Assembly: GCA_003696465.1 (NCBI GenBank)
Contig: RFHG01000161.1
Location: 1-7,600 of the forward strand
Source: Gammaproteobacteria bacterium
GTDB taxonomy: Bacteria > Pseudomonadota > Gammaproteobacteria > J044
Direction: 5' to 3'
Length of the DNA stretch: 7,600 bases
Below, piece by piece: positions 1 through 6,556 of the stretch. The notes beneath the pieces are model-generated. The model was not told the DNA's origin and did no database searches. It worked only from the letters and a program-made list of their open reading frames with translations. How positions within the stretch are numbered: position 1 is the stretch's first letter; every line of letters begins with the position of its first letter. The translations under genes and the position numbers were made by a program.

Positions 1-180
1 GAACCCCGCAGGGGCGCGTTCCCGGCCGCGTTTTCTTTGGTTCGTTTCTTTTGCGCGTGCAAAAGAAATGAACTCGTGCCCGCGCAGCGGGTACGAAACA
101 GTGAAACCGGGGGTAGGCTCTTTTCTGCTTGGGCATGAGCAAGCAAAGAAAGTGGGGCGCGCTCGCGCAAGCGAGTGTGC
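1..180. repeat. Intergenic cluster of inverted repeats
   Basis: No convincing gene lies here. The stretch is packed with small inverted repeats: CCCC/GGGG around a GCA loop (4-14); a 14-bp arm pair with one mismatch and a 4-base loop (41-54 with 59-72); a 9-bp stem with one G-T pair around GCA (75-83 with 87-95); a 6-bp pair (126-131 with 140-145); and a 10-bp stem with two G-T pairs closed by a GCAA loop (157-166 with 171-180). The word TTTCTTT or its complement AAAGAAA recurs at about 32-38, 45-51, 62-68 and 145-151. From memory, similar TTTCTTTGGTT-type intergenic repeats are common in beta- and gammaproteobacteria, but I cannot confirm family membership. None of the stems is followed by a clear T run, so they are not obvious intrinsic terminators. 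The unit may be a dispersed extragenic repeat or the RNA-structured 3' end of a gene outside the window. Confidence 0.55.
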
Positions 181-239
181 AACTGCATGCCGGACAGCTG
201 GAAGTCCTGTTCGCTGAGGCTGTGTGTAACGGGACCGAG

Positions 240-300
240 GCCACCGTATCCAACTCGAGAGTTTGGATGTAGGGGGAGAGGGGGGAGGGGGAAGAGCGTA
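240..300 (-). terminator. Possible Rho-dependent termination region
   Basis: Positions 271-296 are all purine on the plus strand, with G runs at 272-276, 280-285 and 287-291. A minus-strand transcript leaving the upstream gene (stop at 317) would therefore carry a run of C and U with almost no G. That C-rich, G-poor composition is what Rho loading (rut) sites are known for, and no hairpin plus U-tract terminator is visible after this gene. Next to it, 248-268 can form a hairpin with ATCCAA/TTGGAT arms. The composition is seen directly; the Rho role is inferred. The same tract could instead have a DNA-structure effect such as triplex formation. Confidence 0.35.
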
Positions 301-316
301 AACCTTGAGTACTGGC

Positions 317-733
317 TCAGCGATACTCCCGCATCCACTCCGGTCGCCGGTCGCGGCAGCCGTGTGCGCGGCGCTTCCAGGCGCTGGCGAACACCTTGGC
401 GGCACAATCGCCGTCACAGCTCGGGCCGGTGATGCCTTCGTTGGCGCGTTCGATCTCCTCGCTGTAGGTGATCAGTGCGCGCCGGAGCTTGGTCATGAGG
501 CTGTTGTCGAGGTGGAAGCCGCGGTCGGCCAGGGCCTGTTCCAGGGCTTCGAAGTGGATCTGGCGCAGGTCGTAGCTCACGCCGACCACATTGGGCCGGA
601 TCCAGCGGGTGCCAAGCACGCCGCGTGCATCGACCAGCAGCAGCATCGCGCTGCGCGCCTGATCCTCCTCGGCATGGGGGCCGCGAAAACAGATCTCGCG
701 GTGCTTGATGATGGGCTCTTGCTTGCGTTCCAT
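317..733 (-). CDS. Protein of unknown function with HMA-like fold pattern
   Basis: I do not recognise this 138-residue protein as a named family. Residues about 12-77 read like a small ferredoxin-like (beta-alpha-beta-beta-alpha-beta) unit of the heavy-metal-associated type: a strand ending in a Gly (EICFRG), a helix to LLLVDARGV, a strand, VVGVSYD as a third strand, helix FEALEQALADRG, then FHLD. In metal-binding HMA domains the first Gly is followed by a CxxC loop; here it is GPHAEED, so the site is absent. The Arg- and Cys-containing tail has C106, C110 and C126. No signal peptide or membrane segment is visible. It follows prmC by 32 bases and is probably the last gene of the hemA-prfA-prmC operon. 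The ATG at 733 was chosen, but it lacks a clear ribosome binding site; a TTG at 769 overlapping the prmC stop would add 12 residues and couple the two genes. Codon use is like its neighbours. Coding status is likely; function is unknown. Confidence 0.7.
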   Translation of the reverse strand: MERKQEPIIKHREICFRGPHAEEDQARSAMLLLVDARGVLGTRWIRPNVVGVSYDLRQIHFEALEQALADRGFHLDNSLMTKLRRALITYSEEIERANEGITGPSCDGDCAAKVFASAWKRRAHGCRDRRPEWMREYR

Positions 734-765
734 GACACAAGAGCTTAGACCCTGCAGGGGATTTA

Positions 766-1614
766 TCAAGCAGCAGCGTCCGGCAGGCGCCCGCCGCTGA
801 CGCGCTCGAGCCCGGCCAGGTCGGTACGTGTCTGTACTTCCACGAATCCGCCCCCCTGCAGCAGCTGGCGTACGGCAGGGCCCTGTTCGTGCCCGTGCTC
901 CAGCAGCAGCCAGCCACCGGGCGTCAGGTGGCGGGGGGCCTCGGCGCTGATCATTTTCAGGTCATCCAGCCCTTCAGGGCCGGAAACCAGGGCGTGGCGC
1001 GGCTCGAAGGGCAGACCTTCCCGCAGCAGGTGGGGGTCGTCCTCGGCGATATAGGGCGGGTTGCTGCAGATGAGGTTCCAGGCCGGTTCGCCGGCTACTG
1101 CCTCGAACCAGCCGCCGTGGCGGAATGCCACATGCTCCAGATTCAGCCGGGCGGCGTTTTCGTGGGCCAGCGCCAGGCTGTCGGGATCGATGTCCGTTGC
1201 GGTGATCTGCCAGTCGGGGCGCTCGCTGGCCAGCGCTAGGGCAATGGCACCGCTGCCGGTGCCGAGGTCGAGCACCCGGGCATGCGGTGGCAGTGGCAGT
1301 TCCAGTGCCCACTCGACCAGGGTCTCGGTATCCGGGCGCGGTACCAGGGCGCGTGCATCACAGCCCAGCTCCAGCGACCAGAATTCCCGCCGCCCCAGCA
1401 CATGGGCCAGCGGGCGCCCTTCCAGGCGCTGGTCGAGCAGGGTCTGGATCTGGTCCAGTGCGGTCTGTTCCAGCGGGTGTTCGGGCCAGGCCATGAGCCA
1501 GCTTCTGGGTTTGCCCAGCACTTCGGCCAGCAGCAGCTCGGCCTCCAGGCGCGGGCTGTCGCTCACGGGTGCGAGTTTGCGGGTCAGTTGCGCGAGGCGT
1601 TCGCGCAGGGTCAT
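766..1614 (-). CDS. prmC: Peptide chain release factor N5-glutamine methyltransferase
   Basis: PrmC (formerly HemK) uses S-adenosylmethionine to methylate the glutamine of the GGQ motif in class I release factors, which increases termination efficiency in the cytoplasm. The 282-residue length is close to the usual 275-290. Residues about 1-85 form the helical release-factor-binding domain. The PRPDTE motif is at 92-97, the SAM-binding VLDLGTGSG is at 114-122, the acidic residue after the next strand is in DIDP (141-144), and the catalytic NPPY, which holds the substrate glutamine, is at 185-188. The NPPY plus PRPDTE pair separates PrmC from generic methyltransferases. The ATG at 1614 overlaps the prfA stop by four bases (ATGA) and no strong Shine-Dalgarno is seen, so translation is probably coupled to that of its own substrate's gene. 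All key residues are present. Confidence 0.97.
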   Translation of the reverse strand: MTLRERLAQLTRKLAPVSDSPRLEAELLLAEVLGKPRSWLMAWPEHPLEQTALDQIQTLLDQRLEGRPLAHVLGRREFWSLELGCDARALVPRPDTETLVEWALELPLPPHARVLDLGTGSGAIALALASERPDWQITATDIDPDSLALAHENAARLNLEHVAFRHGGWFEAVAGEPAWNLICSNPPYIAEDDPHLLREGLPFEPRHALVSGPEGLDDLKMISAEAPRHLTPGGWLLLEHGHEQGPAVRQLLQGGGFVEVQTRTDLAGLERVSGGRLPDAAA

Positions 1615-2699
1615 GCCTGTTCGGCCAGCGCCGCCAGCTGGTCGGCCTGGTATTCGCGGATCAGCGGTTCGATGACCAGGTCGAGGTCGCCATCCATGAT
1701 CTCGTCGAGCTTGTACAGGGTGAGATTGATGCGATGGTCGGTGACCCGCCCCTGCGGGAAGTTGTAGGTGCGGATGCGTTCCGAACGGTCACCACTGCCT
1801 ACCAGGCTACGCCGGGTTGCGGCCTGCTCGGCGTGCTGGCGCTCGCGCTCGCGCTCCAGCAGCCGGGCGGCCAGCAGCGACATGGCCCGGGCCTTGTTCT
1901 TGTGTTGCGAGCGCTCGTCCTGGCATTCGACCACGATGCCGGTGGGCAGGTGGGTGATGCGAATGGCGTAGTCGGTCTTGTTGACGTGCTGGCCGCCGGC
2001 CCCCGAGGCGCGGAAGGTGTCGATGCGCAGGTCGTTGGCGTCGATGTCGACGGCATCCACCTCCTCGACCTCCGGCATGACGGCCACGGTGGCGGCCGAG
2101 GTGTGGATGCGCCCCTGCGACTCGGTCTCGGGCACGCGCTGCACGCGGTGGGCACCGGACTCGAACTTGAGCCGCGAATACACGCCGCGGCCGACGATAC
2201 GGGCAATGATCTCGCGATAGCCGCCGTGTTCGCCCTCGCTGGCGCTGAGGATCTCCACCTGCCAGCCATGGCGCTCGGCATAGCGGCCGTACATGCGGAA
2301 CAGGTCGCCGGCGAACAGGGCCGCCTCGTCGCCGCCGGTTCCGGCGCGGATTTCCAGGAACACGTTGCCGGCATCGTGCGGGTCGGCCGGAATCAGCAGC
2401 CGCTGCAGTTCATCTTCCAGCTCGGGCAGGCGCTGTTCGATCTGCTGCAGCTCCTCCTCGGCCATGGCGCGCAGCTCGGGGTCGTTCTCGTCCAGCATCT
2501 CGCGGGTGGTCTCCCTGGCCTCGAGCAGTGCCTGGTATTCGGCCCAGGCCCGCGCCACCGGCTCGAGCTGGCTGTACTCCTGCGAATAGCGGCGGAAGCG
2601 TGCCTGGTCGGCGATCACGTCGGGGTCCGAGAGCAGCCCGGCGAGCTCTTCGTACCGGTCGTGCAGGCCCTCGAGCTTGCTGCGGATGGAATCCTTCAT
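1611..2699 (-). CDS. prfA: Peptide chain release factor 1 (RF1)
   Basis: RF1 recognises UAA and UAG stop codons in the ribosomal A site and triggers release of the finished peptide. The 362-residue length matches the family (about 360). The N-terminal helical domain 1 is followed by the conserved IRAGTGGDEA block (117-126). The codon-recognition PxT motif is in RVPETESQ, as P190-E191-T192; this tripeptide position marks RF1 rather than RF2, which carries SPF. The peptidyl-transferase GGQ is at 235-237 in SGAGGQHVNKT; Q237 is the expected target of PrmC, encoded immediately downstream. The C-terminal region includes the conserved GSGDRSERIRTYNFPQGRVTD-type block. The ATG at 2699 overlaps the hemA stop by four bases, so it is translationally coupled. 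An in-frame triple GAG-CGC repeat gives ERERER near residue 283. Nothing essential is missing. Confidence 0.98.
   Translation of the reverse strand: MKDSIRSKLEGLHDRYEELAGLLSDPDVIADQARFRRYSQEYSQLEPVARAWAEYQALLEARETTREMLDENDPELRAMAEEELQQIEQRLPELEDELQRLLIPADPHDAGNVFLEIRAGTGGDEAALFAGDLFRMYGRYAERHGWQVEILSASEGEHGGYREIIARIVGRGVYSRLKFESGAHRVQRVPETESQGRIHTSAATVAVMPEVEEVDAVDIDANDLRIDTFRASGAGGQHVNKTDYAIRITHLPTGIVVECQDERSQHKNKARAMSLLAARLLERERERQHAEQAATRRSLVGSGDRSERIRTYNFPQGRVTDHRINLTLYKLDEIMDGDLDLVIEPLIREYQADQLAALAEQA
1839..1856 (-). repeat. In-frame hexanucleotide triplication in prfA
   Basis: Three exact copies of GCGCTC in tandem (1839-1844, 1845-1850, 1851-1856). Read on the coding strand they are GAG CGC repeats giving Glu-Arg three times, in the helix just before the conserved AATRRSLVGSGDRS block of RF1. 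A change by one unit would keep the frame and add or remove two charged residues. Confidence 0.8.
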
Positions 2700-3976
2700 C
2701 GCCGTTTCGGGTCGTCCTCGTCGAGGCCCAGCAGGCTGCGGGCCTGGTCGATCAGGTCACTGCGGCCCTCGCGCGCCAGTTCGTTCAGGCGCTGCGTGGG
2801 GGCATGGGTAAGCTTGTTGGTCAGGGTATGGGCCAGCCAGGCCAGGGCCTCGTCCGGCGACTTGCCGCGGGCGATCATGCCGCGTGCCCGCTGCAGCAGC
2901 TCGTCGGCTGTGCGCGCGGCGCCGGAGCGGTATTCGGTGATGGTTTCCACCGCACCCTGGCCGCGCAGCCAGCCGAGGAACTCGTCCACCCGGCTGTCGA
3001 TGATCTCCTCGGCCTGGGCGGCAGCCTCCTGGCGCGAGGCGATGTTCTCCTCGATGACCGCCTGCAGGTCGTCGACGGTGTAGAGAAAGACATCGTCCAG
3101 CTCGCCGACTTCCGGCTCGATGTCGCGTGGCACGGCGATGTCCACCATGAACATGGGCCGGTGGCGGCGCTCCTTCAGCGCCCGTTCCACCATGCCCTTG
3201 CCAAGAATCGGCAGCGGACTGGCGGTGGAGGAAATGATGATGTCGGCCTCGGCCAGCCGTTCCGGCAGGCCCGGCAGGGTCAGGGCCTCGCCGCCGAACA
3301 GTTCGGCCAGTCTCTCCGCCCGGTCCAGACTGCGGTTGGCCACCAGCATGCGGCCGATGCGGTTGGCGCTCAGATGGCGGGCAGTGAGTTCGATGGTCTC
3401 GCCGGCGCCAATGAGCAGGGCCGTCTGCCGGTCCAGTTCACCGAAGATCTGCCGTGCCAGACTGACGGCGGCAAAGGCCACCGAGACCGCGCTCTCGCCG
3501 ATGGCCGTATCGGTGCGCACCTGCTTGGCCACCGAGAAGGCATGCTGGAACAGCCGCCCGAGCTGTCGCCCCAGGGTGCCGGCATGGCGCGCATCCTGCC
3601 AGGCCGACTTGAGCTGGCCGAGGATCTGCGGCTCGCCCAGGACCAGGGAGTCGAGTCCGCAGGCCACCCGCAGCAGATGACGGATGGCCTCGGGGCCGCG
3701 GTGCACATAGGCATAGCGGCCCAGTTCGCCTTCCGGCACCCCGTGGGTGGCTGACATCCATTCCAGCAGTATGTGCTCGGCATCCGGCTGCTCGCGGTCC
3801 ATACGACAGTAGAGTTCGGTACGGTTGCAGGTGGAGACGATCACCGCCTCGAGCACCGGCTCCAGTGCCTTGAGCGAGCGGAGCGACTCATCCATGCGCT
3901 CAGGGGCAAAGGCCACCTTCTCGCGGACTTCCACGGGGGCGGTCTTGTGATTGATGCCGAGCGCGAGCAGGGACAT
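2696..3976 (-). CDS. hemA: Glutamyl-tRNA reductase
   Basis: HemA catalyses the NADPH-dependent reduction of glutamyl-tRNA(Glu) to glutamate-1-semialdehyde, the first committed step of C5-pathway tetrapyrrole (heme, siroheme, cobalamin, chlorophyll) synthesis in the cytoplasm. The mature call is 426 residues against about 418 in E. coli. The N-terminal GINHKTAPVEVRE is followed by the catalytic cysteine C50 in VSTCNRTE, then SLVLGEPQILGQ (110-121), the Rossmann NADPH-binding LLIGAGE (187-193), and the C-terminal helical dimerisation domain. I placed the start at 3976 because the family motif begins there and GGAG lies four bases upstream (3981-3984); the open frame extends 13 codons further, but those residues (MRVCPCC...) do not look like the family. 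It is first in the minus-strand operon with prfA and prmC. Placing the heme entry enzyme next to release factor genes is a known gammaproteobacterial arrangement. Confidence 0.97.
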   Translation of the reverse strand: MSLLALGINHKTAPVEVREKVAFAPERMDESLRSLKALEPVLEAVIVSTCNRTELYCRMDREQPDAEHILLEWMSATHGVPEGELGRYAYVHRGPEAIRHLLRVACGLDSLVLGEPQILGQLKSAWQDARHAGTLGRQLGRLFQHAFSVAKQVRTDTAIGESAVSVAFAAVSLARQIFGELDRQTALLIGAGETIELTARHLSANRIGRMLVANRSLDRAERLAELFGGEALTLPGLPERLAEADIIISSTASPLPILGKGMVERALKERRHRPMFMVDIAVPRDIEPEVGELDDVFLYTVDDLQAVIEENIASRQEAAAQAEEIIDSRVDEFLGWLRGQGAVETITEYRSGAARTADELLQRARGMIARGKSPDEALAWLAHTLTNKLTHAPTQRLNELAREGRSDLIDQARSLLGLDEDDPKRR

Positions 3977-4014
3977 GGCACTCCGGAATAAGGGACAGCA
4001 CGGGCAAACGCGCA

Positions 4015-4043
4015 ATTTTGGGGCATGGGCAGGGTGAATACAA
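4015..4043 (-). promoter_or_regulatory. Candidate sigma-70 promoter for hemA operon
   Basis: On the minus strand TTGTAT (4043-4038) and CAAAAT (4020-4015) are separated by exactly 17 bases and lie 38 bases before the hemA ATG. The matches to consensus are weak (3 of 6 and 4 of 6), so this is a best guess for the promoter in the only intergenic space available to the operon. Confidence 0.35.
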
Positions 4044-4061
4044 GAGACGCCACCGGCGGTC

Positions 4062-4085
4062 GGGTTGCCACCGGGGTTGCCACCG
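4062..4085. repeat. Perfect tandem 12-bp repeat between divergent promoters
   Basis: GGGTTGCCACCG occurs twice head to tail (4062-4073 and 4074-4085). A partial copy of its core, GCCACCG, lies at 4049-4055, so the core starts at 4049, 4067 and 4079. The repeats sit between the candidate -35 boxes of the two divergent operons. They could be recent slippage or a repeated protein-binding site; the 12-bp spacing is about one helical turn plus, so both copies would face nearly the same side of the DNA. Confidence 0.85.
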
Positions 4086-4092
4086 CGGCCTG

Positions 4093-4121
4093 TGGAGAAA
4101 TCTCCGCCGCTTCCTTATAGT
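4093..4121 (+). promoter_or_regulatory. Candidate sigma-70 promoter for lipoprotein-lolB-ispE operon
   Basis: TGGAGA (4093-4098, 4 of 6 to TTGACA) and TATAGT (4116-4121, 5 of 6 to TATAAT) are separated by 17 bases. Transcription would start near 4128 and leave a leader of about 90 bases before the ATG at 4218. A small palindrome, GGAGA-AA-TCTCC (4094-4105), covers the -35 box and the start of the spacer and could be an operator half or coincidence. Confidence 0.5.
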
Positions 4122-4149
4122 AGCTGAAACAGTGGCTCCGGGAGGGTCC

Positions 4150-4181
4150 GGCGGGAGGCCGGGCGCCGGGCCGCTCCCGCC
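4150..4181 (+). promoter_or_regulatory. Stable GC-rich hairpin in the 5' leader
   Basis: Perfect 8-bp arms GGCGGGAG (4150-4157) and CTCCCGCC (4174-4181) enclose a nearly all-G/C interior that can add GCC/GGC pairs (4158-4160 with 4169-4171). It lies inside the inferred leader, 36 bases before the lipoprotein start codon and outside the ribosome binding site. It could stabilise the mRNA or act as an attenuation element. There is no T run after it, so it is not a standard terminator. Confidence 0.5.
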
Positions 4182-4217
4182 CCCGCGAGAGGGGCCGTCT
4201 GCAAGCTGCGAGGGACA

Positions 4218-5957
4218 ATGAACGCGACGCGAATCATCGGACTCTGTGCCCTGACCACGCTGCTGTTGGCGGGTTGTTCGGCACCTGCGCCCCGTTCCGG
4301 TGGCGAGCAGGCCGCTCCGCCGCCAGCGGCACCCCAGCCCCCGGCTGCCAGCGAGGAAACGGGCGAGGAACAGCGCGAGGGCCTGATCCTGTTCGAGCTG
4401 CTGGCGGGCGAACTGGCCGGGCGCGAGGGCGATCTGGCCACCGCCGCCCAGGCCTATGCCGAGGCGGCGTGGGAGACGCGTGATCCGGATGTGGCCGAGC
4501 GGGCCACCCGCATTGCGCTCTATGCCGGCCAGCTCCAGTTGGCCCTGCGCTCGGCCAATCGCTGGGCACAGCTGCAACCCGACAACATCGAGGCCCACCA
4601 GGTCCTGGGCGTGCTGTATGCCCGCATGGGTCAGGTCGATACTGCGGTGCATCACCTGCAGCGGGTCATCGAATCGGGCGAGGACGTTGAGGGCGGTTAT
4701 CGGCTGGTGGGCGGGCTGTTGTCGCAGCAGATACCGGCCGAGCATGCGCTCGAGGTCATGCGCGGGCTGGTGGCCCTGCACCCGGACAGGCACGAGGCCT
4801 GGCAGTCGCTGGCCGCGCTGGCCATGAAACTCAAGCGGCCGGATGCCGCCCTGCCTGCGGTCGAAAAGGCCCTCGAGCTGGATTCCGAATCGGTCGAGTC
4901 GCGCCTGTTGCATGCGCAGGTCCTGCTGGAGCTGGGGCAGAAGGAGCGTGCCCTGGACGAGGCGCGGCGCCTGGTTGACGAGCATCCGGGGCGCAACGAC
5001 ATCCGCCTGGCCCTGGCCCAGATGCTGGTTCAGAGTGGCGAGTACGAGCGGGCGCGCCAGCGCTTCGAGCAGGTGCTCACTCGCCAGCCGGACAATGCCG
5101 ATCTGGTCTATACCCTAGCCCTGCTCAATCTGGAGATGAAGCGCTACAAGGATGCCCGGCGCTATCTCGAGCGTGTGCTGTCGATGGGCAAGCACGTCTA
5201 CGATGCCAGCTACTATCTGGGCCGCATTGCCGAACAGGAAGGCGATTTCCGTCAGGCGGCCTCCTGGTATCTGCGGGTCACCGACGGGCCGTACCAGCGC
5301 GAGGCCCAGGCCCGGGTGGCGGTGATGCTGGCGCGGCTGGGGCGGGTCGAGGAGGCGCGCGAACACCTGCGCCGCATGCGGCAGCAGGCCGCCACGGCCG
5401 ACGAACAGGTGCAGCTCTACCTCATGGAAGGAGAGATCCTGATCGAGGCCGGGCGACTGCAAGAAGCGCGCAAGCTGTACCAGGATGCGCTCAAGACCTT
5501 CCCCGACAACCCCGACCTGCTCTACGGGCTGGCCATGCTGGCCGAGCAGGAGGGTGATCTGGAGACCATGGAGCGCCTGCTCAAGCAGCTGCTGGCCCGC
5601 AACCCCGAGGATGCGCGGGCCCTCAACGCCCTGGGCTATGTGCTGGCAGATCGTACCGAGCGCTACATGGAGGCGCTGGGCTTCATCCGCCGGGCGCTCG
5701 AGATCAGTCCCGACGACCCGGCCATTCTCGACAGCATGGGCTGGGTGCTGTACCGGCTGGGCAAGCCCGAGGAGGCGCTGAAGTACCTGCAGCGCGCGCA
5801 CAAGAAACTGCTGGATGACGAGATCGGCAGTCATCTGGCCGAGGTGTTGTGGAAGCTGGGGCGCAAGAAAGAGGCCCGGCAGGTGCTCGAGCAGGTGAAG
5901 AAGGCCTTCCCCGACAGCGAGGTCGTCCGCCGCACGGAGCGGCTGATCGGCCCGTGA
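4218..5957 (+). CDS. lbcA: TPR-repeat outer-membrane lipoprotein, LbcA-like
   Basis: A 579-residue lipoprotein built almost wholly of tetratricopeptide repeats. The signal peptide ends in the lipobox LLAGC with C20 as the lipidated residue; S21 at +2, not Asp, favours outer-membrane sorting. A Pro/Ala/Glu-rich linker runs from about 21 to 52. Helical repeats of about 34 residues then fill about 53-575, recognisable by spacing such as LGVLYARMGQVDTA (130-143), LYGLAMLAEQEGD (435-447), ALGYVLADR (471-479) and SMGWVLYRLGKPEEALKYL (506-524). In Pseudomonas aeruginosa the gene at this place (PA4667, between hemA and lolB) is LbcA, a lipoprotein scaffold that activates the periplasmic CtpA protease for degradation of peptidoglycan hydrolases. 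The same role is inferred here from synteny and architecture; CtpA is not in the window. GAGGG at 4210-4214 precedes the ATG. The gene heads the operon and overlaps lolB by four bases. Another TPR scaffold function is possible. Confidence 0.88.
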   Translation: MNATRIIGLCALTTLLLAGCSAPAPRSGGEQAAPPPAAPQPPAASEETGEEQREGLILFELLAGELAGREGDLATAAQAYAEAAWETRDPDVAERATRIALYAGQLQLALRSANRWAQLQPDNIEAHQVLGVLYARMGQVDTAVHHLQRVIESGEDVEGGYRLVGGLLSQQIPAEHALEVMRGLVALHPDRHEAWQSLAALAMKLKRPDAALPAVEKALELDSESVESRLLHAQVLLELGQKERALDEARRLVDEHPGRNDIRLALAQMLVQSGEYERARQRFEQVLTRQPDNADLVYTLALLNLEMKRYKDARRYLERVLSMGKHVYDASYYLGRIAEQEGDFRQAASWYLRVTDGPYQREAQARVAVMLARLGRVEEAREHLRRMRQQAATADEQVQLYLMEGEILIEAGRLQEARKLYQDALKTFPDNPDLLYGLAMLAEQEGDLETMERLLKQLLARNPEDARALNALGYVLADRTERYMEALGFIRRALEISPDDPAILDSMGWVLYRLGKPEEALKYLQRAHKKLLDDEIGSHLAEVLWKLGRKKEARQVLEQVKKAFPDSEVVRRTERLIGP

Positions 5958-6556
5958 AGCGCGGACTCGTTCTGATTGCGGCACTGTTGCTCGGTGCCTG
6001 TGCCGGAGGCCCGCGGCCACTGCCGGAGGCAGGTGATCGCACCCGGCAGGCCCTCGAGCGGCTGGAGTCCTGGCACCTGGAGGGCCGCATCGCCGTGCGT
6101 CACGACGGCCAGGGCGGGCAGGGCCTGCTGTACTGGGACCAGGCCGACGCGAGCGATTTCACCCTGCGCCTGCTGGATGCCCTGGGCCGTCAGCAGCTCA
6201 TCATCCGGGGCCGGGCCGGCCGGGTCATGCTGCAGACCCGCGACGGTGCACGGCAGGAGGCGGACAGCACCGAGGCCCTGATGCAACAGACCCTGGGCTG
6301 GTCGGTACCCCTGAGTCCCCTGCGCTGGTGGATACGGGGCTTGCCGGCGCCGCGGGATGCGGGCGGCGAAATCCTGCAGGCCGAACCCGGCAGCAGCGGC
6401 ATCCCCTACACCATGCTGCGGCAGGACGGCTGGGAGATTCGCTATCTGCGCCACCAGTGGGTGGACGGTCTGCCGCTGCCGGCCCTGCTCGAACTGCGTC
6501 ACGACACCCTGCGCCTGCGACTGGTGATCGAAGCATGGTCTCCGAAGTCGACCTGA
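5954..6556 (+). CDS. lolB: Outer-membrane lipoprotein receptor LolB
   Basis: LolB takes lipoproteins from the periplasmic carrier LolA and inserts them into the inner leaflet of the outer membrane; it is itself a lipoprotein. The 200-residue length fits the family (about 190-210). The signal peptide VKRGLVLIAALLLGAC ends in a lipobox with C16 as the lipidated residue and A17 following. The mature part shows the LolB pattern: WHLEGRIAVRHDGQGGQG, then LLYWDQ and DFTLRLLDALGRQ, PLSPLRWWIRGLP, and WEIRYLRHQW toward the end, forming the open beta-barrel that holds acyl chains. The GTG at 5954 is chosen because it starts the signal peptide and overlaps the upstream stop (GTGA); the open frame continues further upstream only as a shadow of the TPR gene. 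GGAG at 5936-5939 is somewhat distant. Its own substrate class includes the upstream lipoprotein. It overlaps ispE by 22 bases. Confidence 0.95.
   Translation: MKRGLVLIAALLLGACAGGPRPLPEAGDRTRQALERLESWHLEGRIAVRHDGQGGQGLLYWDQADASDFTLRLLDALGRQQLIIRGRAGRVMLQTRDGARQEADSTEALMQQTLGWSVPLSPLRWWIRGLPAPRDAGGEILQAEPGSSGIPYTMLRQDGWEIRYLRHQWVDGLPLPALLELRHDTLRLRLVIEAWSPKST

Noticed and set aside
1..180. CRISPR array
   Set aside because: The repeats are different inverted repeats, not identical direct repeats separated by regular unique spacers.
271..296. Three-tetrad G-quadruplex
   Set aside because: Only three separate G runs of three or more lie close together, so a standard four-run quadruplex is not supported.
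175..432. A small 85-codon plus-strand open frame starting in the left intergenic region
   Set aside because: It crosses the purine tract and overlaps the 3' end of the minus-strand gene; Arg/Gly/Pro/Ser-rich composition without motifs.
305..748. A 147-codon plus-strand open frame opposite the HMA-like gene
   Set aside because: The minus-strand reading has a coherent fold pattern and operon position, whereas the plus reading has neither.
750..759. Palindrome CCCTGCAGGG between prmC and the HMA-like gene
   Set aside because: Too short for a terminator, no loop and no T run; likely chance in GC-rich DNA.
1569..3083. A 504-codon open frame on the plus strand opposite prfA and hemA
   Set aside because: It lies antisense to two certain genes, has no family motifs, and long antisense frames are expected in high-GC codon-biased DNA.
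2528..3754. A 408-codon plus-strand open frame opposite hemA
   Set aside because: It is antisense to hemA, and its low-complexity composition reflects hemA codon bias.
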